Below, piece by piece: positions 1-11,918 of a DNA stretch of 64,000 nt (position 1 is the stretch's first letter; each line of letters begins with the position of its first letter). The notes beneath the pieces are model-generated. The model saw only the letters and a list, made by a program, of their open reading frames with translations, was not told where the DNA came from and did no database searches. The stretch spans positions 256,810,245 through 256,874,244 of the forward strand of contig OY282559.1 in the NCBI GenBank assembly GCA_958295665.1, read 5' to 3'. The DNA comes from Tipula vernalis. Its lineage: Eukaryota > Arthropoda > Insecta > Diptera > Tipulidae. Both the position numbers and the translations under genes were made by a program.

Positions 1-1702
1 TTCTTTCAATTAAAATTTGAATAATTCAACAATTTTTATACCAAAAAAAAATACGAAAAGTGTTATCCACGCATATAGGCATAGGTATATATCGCCACGA
101 AATTTAGAAAAATAAATTTGAAAGGAAAAACAATCAACCAAAAAAATTTAGCACCAGATTATGCTGGGAGCACATAAAACCAAAAATATAATAATAAAAA
201 AAAACTCACCATACGAACGCCAAGAGATCTCTCCGCTATATGGAAGCTGGAAATTCAAAATTTCTTAAATTATATGCTCCTCACACACTGCACAATTTAG
301 CATACACCTTTCCGCAGGTTCAAATTTTCTTCTGCCATATATACACTTATATGCGTATTTTAAATGCTTTTCAAACTAACACTGTTTTTAAAACTACACA
401 ATTAATAAAAAAAAAATCTTATTGAACACTACAGTGAACTATTTAGATCCATTGATCATTAATCACATCACTGGTGGGATGGAATGCTCCAGAATTTGCT
501 CCTGACGACACAATGGAGTAATTTATCCGCCAAAATTTGTTTGTGGGGCTCCACCAGGACTATAAACGTAACGCCCTTTAGCACTAACAACACAATACTT
601 TCGAAAAATTACACTTACCCGCTACAGCAGCGGCCCTATATTTTGCACGAGATAGATCTTTCCTGGTTAGGCAAATATATCTACGTATATTTTCTTTTAA
701 CTAAACAAAAAAATTAAAAAATATTCCTCATAAAAAAACACAGAAAAAAAAGAAAATAATACGTATAACAAACTATCGCTTACCGTTACAAAAAATATTA
801 CGTACGAGTACATCTCACTTAAGTAGTTCGATAAGAATTTTTTTTTTTCTTTTTATTGACACTTTTATTAAAAAAATGTGTAGGGTAAGTTACTACCCTA
901 AATAGTTTACTTCACTAACAACGTTTATATAATATTATTTTTTTTAAATTAAATTTTGCCCGCTAAACTTAAACGTAAGCTTCATCGGCGGTAACCTCAA
1001 CAATAATATCTCAAAAAAAAATTTATGCAAATTTCCAGAAAGATTATATTATTATATAACGATTTATATTATATATAATATACTTCATGGAACCTATACC
1101 TACGCGCATTTTTGTCTTGTATATAGCCAACCATTTATTTGGATACTTATGTATTGTTCAACCAAATAAATAAATATCGAAATAAAAGTATATACTGCAT
1201 GTACATACTCTGATGCATACGATATCGTTTAAGCTATACATAACAAAAATCACAAAAGTGCATTTATTTAAATTCAATAATTCTGACTCACTACTCATCA
1301 TCATAAAAATAGAAGGTAAATAGGCCAAAATACATAAAGAAATAAATAAAAGTTCAATGACCTATTTACTCAAAAAAAAAAAATTCAAATTCAAATTCAT
1401 GTTATATGGTATACTTATTGAGAATACAGGCTGTCATATACTGTCATTTTTAACTAACAATGGCTGTAACAGCTATTAAGGAAAACATTTATGTCATAAA
1501 AATTAAATTCCCATTTTCTTTACCAATTATATTTGTTTTTTATTTTTAAAATAAAAATAGTATCATATGGAACTTTCGATCAAGTTCCAGAAGAATTTAA
1601 CTGAAATAAAGTAACAGTTTTTCTTTTATTTTTTCTGTAGTTTTCATTACTGTCTACTTTTTATATATTTATTACTAATATTAATATGTTTTATATTCTC
1701 AG
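1..1702. other. AT-rich non-coding stretch
   Basis: No convincing coding region is seen on either strand. The sequence is AT-rich with many homopolymer A and T runs. Short open frames at 240-425 and 484-717 have no recognisable motif and no good coding character. It could be intron or intergenic DNA upstream of the exon that opens at 1703. Confidence 0.5.
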
Positions 1703-2172
1703 ATGGAAAGTTCGCAACAACATTTATTTTATTGCACGCCATTTTGAAGAATAATCCTTTTAAGGAAATCATAACCGAAAACGGGAAAAAGGAAAAGATT
1801 CGATGTTCTATAAAAGAATGTCAAAATTCTTTTATTTATTGCTGTTCAACAACAGAAGGTTTGGAGCAACATTTTGATAAGCTTCTAAATGGAAAAGACA
1901 CAATTCAGCCGTTCATCGCTGTTGTAGGAATAAGTATAATTTATCCCGAACAGATATTATTCTACATGGACGGAATAAAATATATATTCTCCTCGGTTTT
2001 GAGAGCAATTGACGTTTGCTTTAAAGCATTCCAAATTTTTAACTTAAAATATCCAACGGCGGGGCATATTGTATGGCAATTTGTTCAAGTTTACTTTTAC
2101 GATATACAAATATTTAACGATTCCATTCATCAATCAGTAAAAAATTTGAAAAAACAACTGCAAGAAATGTAA
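1703..2172 (+). CDS. Possible terminal exon of an unidentified protein
   Basis: An open frame runs from a good splice acceptor (pyrimidine-rich tract then CAG ending at 1702) to a stop at 2170-2172, about 155 codons. It has no ATG near the start, which suits an internal or terminal exon. The N-terminal part is basic and has cysteines (IRCSIKEC, FIYCCSTT). The middle is hydrophobic and aromatic (YPEQILFYMDGIKYIF, then VLRAIDVCFKAFQIFNLKYP), resembling C-terminal segments of insect and fish proteins often linked to repetitive genes; that resemblance is from memory. An AATAAA lies about 110 bases after the stop. Upstream exons are not visible. It could be a host gene end or a TE-derived gene; the function is unknown. 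Confidence 0.45.
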
Positions 2173-3699
2173 ATTATTTTAAGAAAAATGTTAAGTTTTT
2201 AATATATGAATTTAAATGAAAATTATTTATTATTTTAATTAAGAATTTACAAAATCCTTATAATATTTTTGAAATTCTAAAGAATAAATTGAATTATAAT
2301 AACATTAAAGGAATAATTTAATTGTGTTTTATTTAAAAACCTAATTTATAAGTTTGTAATATATTTACTATATTTATATAGTAAATATCAATATTGTGCT
2401 TTACTGATATTGACTATTGCACCTGGTATGCAGGACACAATGCATCTTCTGAATAGCACTAAGGAATCACAATGATAACCATCGATAGATTTGTTAGTTA
2501 ACAGTAAACTTTTTTGTGAGTTTTACCATTAATATCTATGAATATCATGTACATTCAGATTAATATCAGAAAATCTTTTAATTCGTAACACTAAGTATTT
2601 AATGAAATTCACGAAATAGTTTAGTCAATTTAATAGTTTTTTTTATATAGTTCACTAAATATTTAATAGTTCTAAATAATCATCGCATCTTGAATATTAC
2701 AAAAAATTTGATGATTTTCATAATTAATACATAGTAAAATAGATATGACGTCATTAATTTTTAGTAATATATTTTGTTAAATACATTGAATAATTTTATG
2801 ATATTAAAAATATTAAAAAATTACTAAAGCGGGTTTCTGCTAATCATTATTAGTCTGACTGGAGCAAGTTTTAGTGATTATTAAATAGTTTTTTGCTGAG
2901 TTACAGAGCGTTTTTTTTTCCGTGTACGAAAACCCAGCGATTTTGACTTGGATATCAAAATACCAAGATTATGATCTTAGAATAGTGCTTGCAATGTGTA
3001 GTGTGCTTGCAATGTGTAGAGTCTTTTAGGCTACTATATATAGTATATATAGATATGGTGTTACGTTATGTTCGATTGAGAAGGACTCTTTGGACATTCT
3101 GAAGTTTCTCTTGATAATATCAAAGTTGCGTACCTACTAACATTTTGACCAATTTGTGTTATAGATAGATCATCACTTGTGAGGAATCGAATTTCTTTGT
3201 ATTTTTCATTAGCCTCATTCAATCTGCTATTCTTTCAAGATTTTGGTGGAATTATTGATGATCCTATGATATTCCCTAACACCGTTACACAGCAATGAAC
3301 ACCCAATAGCCTGATGAGAAAACTGCTTCATTACACTGATGCTACGGTGATCTTGGCAACAAAGCTGGAAGTTTTTCGGTTACTTCAAAGATGTCCTGAG
3401 CGAAGAGCACTGCTTAATCACGAAATCCATCTTGTTCGATGAGTCCGGTGAACTTCACTGCTTTCACGAACGCATGGATTCTTCCCAGCATACATTGTCC
3501 TGTTTGTGATATTACACGAATGACTTCAGGAATTGATTTTTCTAGTATGCCTGTGATGGAGGATTGTTACGTTGTTGGTATATATTGTTTGGAAGTTATT
3601 ATTTTATATACTTCATACTACCTTTCTTCAACCCTTGCAAAATTTGTTGATTTTCATTGATGTCAGTGTAAATATGATTCTCGGGGACTAGATGTTCAG
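2173..3699. other. Non-coding, no recognised feature
   Basis: After the possible polyadenylation signal near 2283 the sequence is AT-rich to about 3040, then less AT-rich to about 3660. Short frames in 3040-3660 (for example 3439-3660 on the plus strand) show no motif I recognise. The less AT-rich part may be the decayed end of the Penelope-like fragment that follows, but I could not find its GIY-YIG endonuclease. Confidence 0.35.
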
Positions 3700-4060
3700 C
3701 ATATTTTGATTTAAATAATGTCATTGGTTTAATACACCTGGTGGTTTTTAGCATATTTTATGTGTTGTTGGTTGAATGCAACCGTGTATCCATATTGATG
3801 CAATATCCTTTTTATAATATTGGATGTTGTTTGTTCTGTATTACACTTAACACTAATGAATTTTCTGTTTATGTTATCATAATTGCCTTAAATTGACAAG
3901 TTGTGTAATCGCATTTTGTTTACAATTTTATTGTTGATGCGATCAATTAAGTATCCAGAATAGCCATTATTTTTGGCGATGAATTTTATAATGTTTCATT
4001 CGTCCTGATAATCAGATCTAAACATGAGGATATTATTTAAAAGTGGTTTTCGTGGTCGTT
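3700..4060 (-). pseudogene. Penelope-like element fragment, RT C-terminal/linker region
   Basis: On the minus strand, translation with at least two stops gives segments such as NIIKFIAKNNGYSGYLIDR followed later by IIKRILHQYGYTVAFN. These match the order and style of the region between the reverse transcriptase and the GIY-YIG nuclease of Penelope-like elements (an N-TIKFIAK-NGY block, then a block ending in 'FKTN'). The RT core and nuclease are not seen nearby. A second fragment of the same type lies at 12430-12990, also on the minus strand but from the N-terminal side. Stops and missing domains make this a dead remnant. Confidence 0.5.
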
Positions 4061-4518
4061 ATTTTTAATAGTTAACTGTGAATTTTATTTTAGTGTATAT
4101 GTCATTATTATATTGATGCAGCTGGCTTAATTATCTGAGAGTGCCTATTATTATTATTGTTGAAGGGCCATGTGGGCTTTAGTCACCTAGCACTGTGACG
4201 TAAAAGAATTTTGTGTTTGTACCTTGCTTAATTATCCGTCCAGTCAATATTCAGGCTCTAAATGCACATGATTATACTGCCGGCCGGTATGCGTCACGTA
4301 CTAACTGAGCTCATTGCTCTTCCTCCTAGATGTTTACTATTGCAAGTACTTCGGATTGTGACTAGGTTACCCTTACACAATTGTACCCATTACGCAGTAG
4401 CATAATACATGACCAGAACAGCTCACGTGATGCGCACCCTACTGGAAGGTTATGGAGCTGGTAGACTAATCTACTCAACTTTGGTCTCCCCTTCAAAAGA
4501 CGCCAAACCATCATATAC
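4061..4518. other. Non-coding, possibly repeat-derived
   Basis: No gene is seen. A stretch near 4340-4390 (ACCCTTACACAATTGTA and flanks) resembles 20795-20845 (GCCCTTACACAATTGTG), so the two places may hold diverged copies of one unidentified repeat. Confidence 0.3.
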
Positions 4519-5652
4519 CAGCTGTGTAAATAAGAAAGCGGAATTTTTTAGTAAAAATTACACGTTCATCGTATGATAATGGTTAAGAGTAATTTATTCA
4601 AAGTTTGGCCCATTATTAGTTATACGTTTCTCCCAAATTTCTGGCCCAAAAAAACTGTTCTTCTTTTGAGGCCAACCAGTTATCGAGCCGAAGTGAAGTG
4701 CTCCTCAGCAAGCCCGTGTCCCATCGATGCAAATAAGTGCTAATTGGGCGAAGTCTAGTGAGTAAGCCGCATGTGAAAGTATTTCCCAATTAAGTGCTTC
4801 CAACGTTTCCTTGACCGGTTTTGCTTTGTGTGATGGTGCATTATCATGAAGCAAAATCACTGTGTATTGCCTTTTATCATGTTCTGGTCGTTTATCACAC
4901 AAATCTCGATTCAAATTGATCATTTCTTGTTGGTGGAATTTAGTTAAATACTAAATACCACTTTCACCAGGTTTAAGCAACTCAAAATAAATCACACTTT
5001 TCTGATCCCACCAAATACAGAGCAGTCCGAAACGATTTAGCATTGCAGTCGATGTCGATGGTTGTCCTGGATCAACCCATCGCCAGTCACGGTTCGATGG
5101 AGAAATGACTTTCTTTTGTATCTGGCGAGCAACATTTCGCAAGTGGTTTTCGATTTTCATGTTGTCTTTCATTCAGTTTATGCGGAACCCATTTTCCCAG
5201 TTTTTGTAAATATATGTAGATGGCTTCTCGTGACACATTCAATTGATCCTTGAGTTGTTTTTTCGTTTGAGCGTCATCCTCATCCAACAATGCTTGCAAT
5301 TCACTTTCTTCAAACTTTTATGGTGGTCTTCCACGTTCTTCGTTTCTCATGTCAAAAACACTACTTTTGAATTTATTAGCTTCGACAAGCGTTCGATGTG
5401 ACTCTGCAGCAGTTTTCTTCAAATGATAACAAAAAATCAATGATGTCCATAAATCGTTATATGTAGGCACAAAACTTGACCTTTTTAACACGTAAAAAAC
5501 ATGCGTATTGTATGAAACTTGTATAGTTATGAATTGGATATTGTCGACAAACGTCAAAAGAAAACAATGGCGCCGACGATGCGGTTTGTCGAAAGGTGCA
5601 TTGACAGGTGGCGCCATTTTTGTTAAACTCCTGTTTCATATATACACACCTG
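4519..5652 (-). mobile_element. mariner element, mellifera-like, degenerate
   Basis: A Tc1/mariner element of about 1.13 kb. Its ends form a diverged terminal inverted repeat: the left end begins CAGCTGTGTAAATAAGAAAG and the reverse complement of the right end begins CAGGTGTGTATATATGAAAC. TA lies just outside the right end (5653-5654) and within one base of the left end, as expected for the TA duplication. It carries a broken transposase on the minus strand. Phrases such as GKWVPH, WVDPGQPSTST and LSHAAYS fit the mellifera/cecropia group of mariners. At its right edge it touches another inverted-repeat element starting at 5655. Confidence 0.8.
4590..5440 (-). pseudogene. mariner transposase, broken
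   Basis: The transposase normally binds the element ends and cuts and joins DNA through a DD34D catalytic triad. Pieces in order on the minus strand are: N-terminal helix-turn-helix part (KKTAAESHRTLVEANKF), second helix-turn-helix (LQALLDEDDAQTKKQLKDQL, then GKWVPHKLNE), the WVDPGQPSTST and LLCIWWDQKSVIYFELLKPG blocks, the second catalytic Asp in LLHDNAPSHKAKPVKETLEA, and a C-terminal WEKRITNNGPNFE. Frames change near 5300, 5130 and 4930. The first Asp (TGDEKW region) is missing and the third (SPDLAPSDYH in relatives) has decayed to SLDFAQLALI. It cannot be active. Confidence 0.85.
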
Positions 5653-5654
5653 TA

Positions 5655-6107
5655 GCCCTATTCTGGTAATTCCCGGGAATAGAAATTTTAAATTTTGTAG
5701 CAGTATTATTCCCTTTTCCCCAAAGTGTATTCTGGTGTTCGGGAAAGATTTTTTATTGGGAAAAAATTATTCCCCATTACAGCAGTTTTGACGTTGTTTT
5801 TCCACACCGATTTTATGAATGAATTGATGGGGAATAGATTTTTAACGAAAATGTTTGTTTATATGCAGTTGTTATTAATAATTAATAATATTAATACTGT
5901 TAATAATTTTAAAGATAGTATTATAATAAATAAGAGTTATTATAATAATTTTGATACAACTAAATTTATTTCCCCTGTATATTTATTCTCCAATTGACAG
6001 AATGCACTTTAAGAAAATGGGGAATAAAAAGTTGGAAATATGTATCTGGGAATATCTGCTGTAAAAAAAAATTATTCCCCGTTCCCCGGGAATTACCAGA
6101 ATAGGGC
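5655..6107. mobile_element. Short inverted-repeat element (MITE-like), 453 bp
   Basis: The ends are perfect inverted repeats of 23 bases starting GCCCTATTCTGGTAATTCCC. Further imperfect inverted homology runs inward (ATTATTCCC blocks and AGCAG/CTGCT near 5700, 5770-5785 and 6052-6080). There is no coding capacity. I cannot see a clean target duplication, partly because the left end lies two bases from the mariner end at 5652, so one of the two may have inserted at the edge of the other. The superfamily is not determined. Confidence 0.6.
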
Positions 6108-6518
6108 CACTGGTATATAATATACAAAATGATACGATAAAACTCTCTTAGTTTCAAAAGCGGTCTAATAGATGTCTCTGTTGCAAAAATAAAACTTTCG
6201 TAAATGTAAAATTCATATTTGAAGGTTTAAGGATAAACTAATGAACTTTCAAATATTTGCATTGGTTTGAGGATAGAATACTAACAGAAACCAACTTTTG
6301 GGTGTTCCACGATTTATTTTCAATTATGCTTATTTATGTGAAAAAAACAACTATAAAAGTGAACGAACAGACGTAAAACATTTGAAAATTAAAAGTTTAA
6401 AATTGTAAATTGAATTGTTGCTGTCAAAAATACGTTGAAATTAAATATCTTTATTTTTATAAATTGGTTTGGTTTAGATAGCTATAACTGTGTAAATAGA
6501 AATTAGATATTTTGTGCA
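6108..6518. other. Non-coding
   Basis: AT-rich sequence between the inverted-repeat element and the Helitron relic. No feature is recognised. It may be the 5' leader of the Helitron. Confidence 0.3.
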
Positions 6519-7220
6519 ATGAATAAACATGAAAATAAATATTACGCTCGCTTTCGCGAATCTAATCGAGAAAGGATTAGCGCACAAAATCGAGCTCGTC
6601 TGCAAAATTCTTTGGTCCGAGACAAAATAAATGCACGCAGGCGACAACGGCGGATCGAAAATAAAGACTTGAACAGGAATACCAGGCAGCAAAATAATAG
6701 TTTCTATAAATCTGTGGTAAATAGCACCGATTATTTTATTAACCCCGACATTTATAACCTTGGTGGTGATTTGTAAGTGCCTCCATTGTAACGCAGCTAC
6801 TTTTAAATCTGAAAATAAAAGTAGTTGTTGTCATCAAGGCAAATTGTCAAATTTGCCGATAAGTACTAACTTCCCAAATTAAATTAAGGAACTCTTTGTT
6901 GGTATTGACAATAAAAGCAAAAATTTCAAACATTATATTCGTCTATTTAATAATACTAATGCATTTTCCTCTATGGGTGCGATAATTTAAGATATGCCGG
7001 GAGGCGTATATTCATTTGAAATATCTGGAGAGGTATATCATCGGTTTTCAGAAATTATTCCGCCGAAATGTTTATGTATGATACCGAGACAGCTGTAAAT
7101 ATTCGCATGAACAACCCATCCAATTATAAATGAAATAAAAGCATTATGCATACCATATCAATAGTTCTTCAAACTATTTCTCCACATGGACAAAGTTACA
7201 AAAAACTACGAGATGTACAT
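6519..7220 (+). pseudogene. Helitron replicase-helicase, 5' part, broken
   Basis: This encodes the N-terminal region of a Helitron protein, the rolling-circle replication enzyme of these elements. A frame from the ATG at 6519 to 6776 is Arg-rich (repeated RxxxR blocks), as in many insect Helitrons. After a frameshift, a cysteine/histidine motif follows (CLHCNAATFKSENKSSCCHQ, 6777-6835). After more breaks comes EMFMYDTETAVNIRMNNPSNY, which matches the 'YDpxeA...R...NP' block of Helitrons. Homology stops at 7220, where a LINE interrupts it, and resumes at 11919 in register. The Rep catalytic motifs are not in this part. Confidence 0.75.
7063..7220 (+). repeat. Left copy of 158-bp direct duplication flanking the LINE
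   Basis: This Helitron segment recurs at 11761-11918 with the same length and about 12 differences. The two copies abut the two ends of the Jockey LINE. The Helitron reading continues from the right copy, so this looks like a very long target-site duplication. Confidence 0.8.
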
Positions 7221-7301
7221 TTTTTATTCACATTTGACGGGCAGTAACCCAATGGTTACTCCCGTTTGAATTTACATAGTAATTATTTTTCTCTATCCTA
7301 A

Positions 7302-9990
7302 TTAAATACAACTGTCCAATTCCAAAGGTTTCTGCCTTTGAAGTCTTCTTACTGCATTGGTGGTATCCAACAAACGTCGTATGTCTGCATTTTGGTGCCG
7401 AGATATCCGCTGAATGTGTTTCTTCGCCTGATTTTGTGTTTCTTCACTTACATATTCCATGTTTAAGTCCCTATGGAGGTTATCATTTATAATGTACCAT
7501 GGTGCTTTTACAATGCCACGCAGCACTTTGTTTTGAATACACTGAATCATTTGTACATTTGTCTTCTTGGTACAACCCCAAAGTTGAATACCGTATGTCC
7601 ATACTGGTTTAAGTGTTTGCTGATATAATAGCAATTTGTTATGTATTGTAAGCTCAGAGTTTCTATCTATTAGCCAATACGATTTCCTATATTTGATGTT
7701 CAATTCTTCTTTTTTTTTTTTTAACATGCTCTTTCCATCTAAGCTTGCAATCGAGAGTCATGCCGAGGTATTTGGCTGTATTTGCTTTTGGAACCGGCCT
7801 TGAATTAAGTTCCACTGAAATCCAGTTAACTTTCTGGTTTGTGAAGTTTACGTGAACCGACGCTGCTTCGTTTAGGCTAATGCGCCATTTCTTTGTCCAA
7901 CTACTCACTGTGTCGGTTGCTGTTTGAAGTTTGGTCGTTGCTTCTGATATACGCTTTCCAGTCGCCAGAATAGCTGTATCGTCTGCAAATGTTGCTATGG
8001 TGGCACCTTCTATATTTGACATATATCTGGTGTACAGGATGTTCAATATATGACCCAGTACGCTACCCTCTGGTATGCCTGCTGGTATTCTCTTTAGTTC
8101 AGAGTACTCTCCTTTATATTTTACACGGAAATGTCGGTCTGCGATATAAGATTTAAGAATTTGATAGAACTGCTTAGGTGGATCTCGATACCAATTTTCA
8201 TTCAAATCCTTGGTGCCAAACTTTGTCGAAAGCTTGTGCTATATCTAAGAAGATGCTGGAGCATATCTCCTTATTCTCAAGTGAGTCTTCGATTATATCC
8301 GTTATTCTGTGAACTTGTTCTATCGGAGAGTGATTTTCTCTAAATCGAAATTGGTGTGGTGGAATCAAATGTCTCTCTTCTATCATTGGCTTGAGTCTCT
8401 TGAGCAGTCATTTTTCAAATAATTTTGAAATTACAGGAAGCAGTGAAATCGATCTGTACGACATTTTATCGTTCACTGGTTTGCCTGGTTTGGGGATCAT
8501 AATTACTTCAGCAACCTTCCATTGCCGTGGGACATATTTTAGTCTGAAGACAGCATTGATAATTTGAACCAATTTTCGTAGTCCCTTCTCGGGAATGGCT
8601 TTTACGACTTGTCCAGTAATTAAATCATATCCTGGAGCTTTTTTTGCGTTCAAATTACACTTGATCTCATCTTTTAATTCCTGTAATGTTACACATCGAA
8701 TATTATATTCATCAATTTTGCTAACCGTTATTATGTTTTCATGTGCTGTTTTGCCTAGGTAACGGTTGAAAGGTGTCTTCCAAGTGAGCCGCAAATAAAA
8801 TATCTTTTTGCTTGTCGCTTTTGGCCCAGGTTCCTTCCCCATTTTTAATAGGCGGCACATGCATTTTGGTTCTTTTTAATCTCTTTGTTGCTTTTCAAAG
8901 AGAGTAATCAGTATCTTTATGTTCGGTGAGACCATTTTAGTATGTACTTATTAATAGTTTCGTTCTTAATTTCTTTTATAAATTGTTTTAGTTTATTGCA
9001 TAGAAAATTGAGGATTTTTTTTGTTTTCCGGGGCGCGTGTCCTTTGCCAGGTCTTTCTTGCCTTCCGTTTCTCTCTAACTAACTCCCTGACCTCAATAGG
9101 ATAATTTTGATTCCTACGGGATTCGGTGTGACTAGCAGGAGAACTTTCCCATGCTGCTTGTTGAATAGTACTGTTAAATACCTCTAGTTCGTCTTCCAAC
9201 TGTAGCGGTGTATTAATCGGCACTCGTAGATTTATTTGCATTTCAATTAGATCTTGCAATAGGTTCCAGTTAGTTCTATTATTTGTTAATTTAGGCAGGT
9301 TATCCTTATTAATTATCATTGTGCTGAGTGTCATGATAACAGGTGTATGATCGGAATATATCCCTTCGCTGTTTTCGATGCACATGTAATCCTCGAAGAT
9401 CCCTTTCGTTAAATAGAAATCAATGAGATCTGGTATTTTATTTATATCAGCAGGCCAGTATGTTGGTTTACCTCCAGAGTGGAACTCGCAGTTATTTATT
9501 CGTCCGGCTTCGAATAGCTCTTTTCCTTTATGGGTTGTAAGTCTTGATCCCCAATAGGTGTTTTTTGCATTAAAGTCACCACCAATAATAAAATTGGATC
9601 CTAGTGATCCAAAGAGTCTATTATAATCTTCTTTGTTTAGATTATAGCGTGGAGGGCAGTAGATAGAGGAAATACTGTATTCATTTTTATTGTTAGTTTC
9701 AACTTTTATGGTTTTAACTTACATACTTTCTGCTTCTATACTATGTTCTTCATAGCGTTTGAGATTATTTTTCACTATTACTGTTGATCCTCCTCTGGGT
9801 TTTCCTCCTGGGTGAACAGCATGGTAAAATTCATAATCACGTATTTTAATAACTGATGTTTTTGTCAAATGGCCCTCCGATATAAGGCATATATCTATGT
9901 ATTTTTTCTAAATTTAGAAAAATTTCTAACTCTGGAACGTGGTGCGCTAGTCCGTTCGCGTTCCAGGTGACAATTTTAAATGTTCTGCTC
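7302..9990 (-). pseudogene. LINE ORF2 (endonuclease-reverse transcriptase), broken
   Basis: This protein nicks the target and copies element RNA by target-primed reverse transcription. In order on the minus strand: apurinic-type endonuclease beginning near 9980 (TWNANGLAHHVPELE), with GGDFNAKNTYWGS near 9590 and YSDHTPV near 9345; an RT N-terminal block (KKAPGYDLITGQVVKAIPEK, 8408-8860); an RT middle block with FLDIAQAFDKVWHQG (8198-8386); an RT active site FADDTAI near 7985; and a C-terminal YGIQLWGCTKK block (7302-7727). Frames are broken near 9720, 8900, 8400, 8200 and 7700, so no full protein can be made. Confidence 0.88.
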
Positions 9991-11543
9991 ATTTTAGTAT
10001 ATGAGGGCTGTTGCCTCGTTCATGGTTTGATTCATATCTAGACGCTTGTATAAAGCTTCTAGACCACGTTCTTGCTTTGCTAGCCGTATATTTATGGCTT
10101 CTATGCTTCGACATATCCTTTCAAGGGGGTTATCATTCATAGCATTAGATGATTGCTGTACAATTTGTGAATAACTTTTCCGCTCTGTACCTATAACTGG
10201 TGGTTTTGGCTCCGCTTGGGTTAATTTAGTTGGTTTCTCTATGGTAAACTTAGGGTTTTGAGGAAACTGATGCATTTTGTTTCTTAGCATTTGAAGTTCT
10301 TTGGCTACTTCACAGCCTCTATAATTTGCAGGATGATGCCCTTTACAGTTTATACATTTTGCAGGGGTGTTTCTACTTTCTCTATACTCTTTCGCGTTGT
10401 GTTTTCCAGCACAGTTTACGCATCTTGGCTCTCGTCAGCAATATTTTTGCGTGTGTTTGAAACCTTAGCATTTTTTGCATTAAGGTGTTACCCTCGTGTT
10501 TTCCTTTAGCGGTTCTATTTTAACCCTCATATTGAGAATTGCTTTGATGTTGCAGATGTTTTCAACTTTCTCCTTTTTGTTAAACGTAAGCATGAAGAGT
10601 GGAAGCCCCCTTTTTTTGACTTGATTGTTCTCGCCTCTCTCTCGTTTTAGGATGTTTACTGAATCTTCTCTTTGCAGATCTTTTTCCTTTAGGTCCAAAA
10701 TTATGTCCTCCTTCTTAAACGTTGGATGAAGGCCTCTGGCCATAATCTTAATTGCGCGTTCGTTTTTATCTTCGTATGTGAACCATTCTTTACCTTCCGC
10801 ATTGAGCTTTGTTGCTAGAGCTCTATATGTATCGGAATCTGGTGTATTGATTTTCCACACTTTATTGTTTAGTGACACTACTCTATATTCCTTAGCTGTC
10901 ATTGATTTCATTATAGATTGTATACTAGCAAATTCTGTTATGCCGATTACATTATTTGGCGGAGGAGCCTTTTCTTGCGGTACAACCTTTTGTTGCCGAT
11001 TTTGTTGCTGTTGAGCTCGTTTGGTATTAGTATCACCAGTTGTACATTAGCTTGCGAATGAACTCCAACTTCAGGCGAGAATTCTGCTTTTCGTTTTTTG
11101 GTAGGTCTTTTCTTCCTTTTCAGTACCGAATTGTGTTTCTCTCATGAGATCCTCTTCATCAGTGTGGAACTCATTGTTATAACTGGTGTGAGTACTTGGG
11201 TCATTATAACAAGTTAGCGGGTTTTCAGAAATCTCCATTGGTTTGGGCTTCTTCAATTCTTCATTTTATTTTTTTTAGTTTTCCCATTTCGCTTCTTAGA
11301 TTGGTTAAAAGTACATCTACTTCACTGAGTTTTCGACAGAGTTCAGCGTTTTCGTCTTTCTGCTGATTTGCAGAGTTAGTATGATTGTTTGGTGATCTTA
11401 ACAACATTAAACTTCTTTCGAATGGGTTTAGCAATGATTGGCACCCCAGAATCCATTGAGCCAGCCTCGTAAGAGGGTGGATTCAAAACCTGGGTAGTTG
11501 GTTTACCACCTGGGGTATTATTTCCTTTTTGTTTTGTATTCAT
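9990..11543 (-). pseudogene. LINE ORF1 (gag-like nucleic acid chaperone), broken
   Basis: ORF1 products of Jockey elements bind the element RNA and carry zinc knuckles. The start is the ATG at 11541-11543, followed by NTPGGKPTTQVLNPPSYEAG. A central block at 10480-10911 (KSMTAKEYRVVSLNNKVWKI, then KNERAIKIMARGLHPTFKKE) is the RNA-recognition-like part that precedes the knuckles. Downstream are CVNC-GKHNAKE and CINCKGHHPANYRGC knuckles at about 10300-10440, then a 98-codon tail at 9994-10290. Several frameshifts and stops separate these pieces (near 11330, 10930 and 10470). Confidence 0.8.
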
Positions 11544-11760
11544 TGCTTTAAAACTGGTTATTTATTAAATACCAACCTAACCAGTACCAGTTGGTAGTGA
11601 GTCATTGAAGAGAGCACCATTTGCTATGTTCTCGGTGGTCGGTTATTCCGCCGTATCTCGATCGCCAGAGCCTTGTTAGTTAATTAGCAGGAAGTACCAT
11701 GTGCAGGTGAGGTTGACATTTGGGCTAGACATTAAGACCATCTAAACCGGCCCCCCTTAC

Positions 11761-11918
11761 CCGAAATGTTTATGTATGATACCGAGACTGCTGTTAATAT
11801 TCGCATGAAAAACCTAGCCAATTATAAATGCAATAAAAGCATTATGCATACCATATCAACAGTTCTTCAAACTATTTATCCATATGGACAAAGTTACAAA
11901 AAATGACGAGATGTACAT
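11761..11918 (+). repeat. Right copy of 158-bp direct duplication flanking the LINE
   Basis: This is the partner of 7063-7220, of identical length and about 92% identical by eye. The right copy continues into the rest of the Helitron, as expected if the LINE inserted by a mechanism that duplicated 158 bp of target. Confidence 0.8.

Larger units (their letters stand above)
7221..11760 (-). mobile_element. Jockey-clade LINE, near full length, broken frames
   Basis: A non-LTR retrotransposon of about 4.5 kb in reverse orientation. The 5' UTR is about 11544-11760, then ORF1 (gag-like), then ORF2 (endonuclease, reverse transcriptase, C-terminal domain), then a short 3' UTR ending near a T-run at 7221-7226, the complement of an A-rich tail. 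It is inserted in a Helitron relic and flanked by 158-bp duplications. A related, more damaged copy lies at 45080-48760. The ORF1 start regions of the two share a diagnostic block (NTPGGxP...NPPS). Confidence 0.88.

Noticed and set aside
3439..3660. 73-codon plus-strand frame
   Set aside because: No recognisable motif and poor coding character. The region may be decayed Penelope sequence on the other strand.
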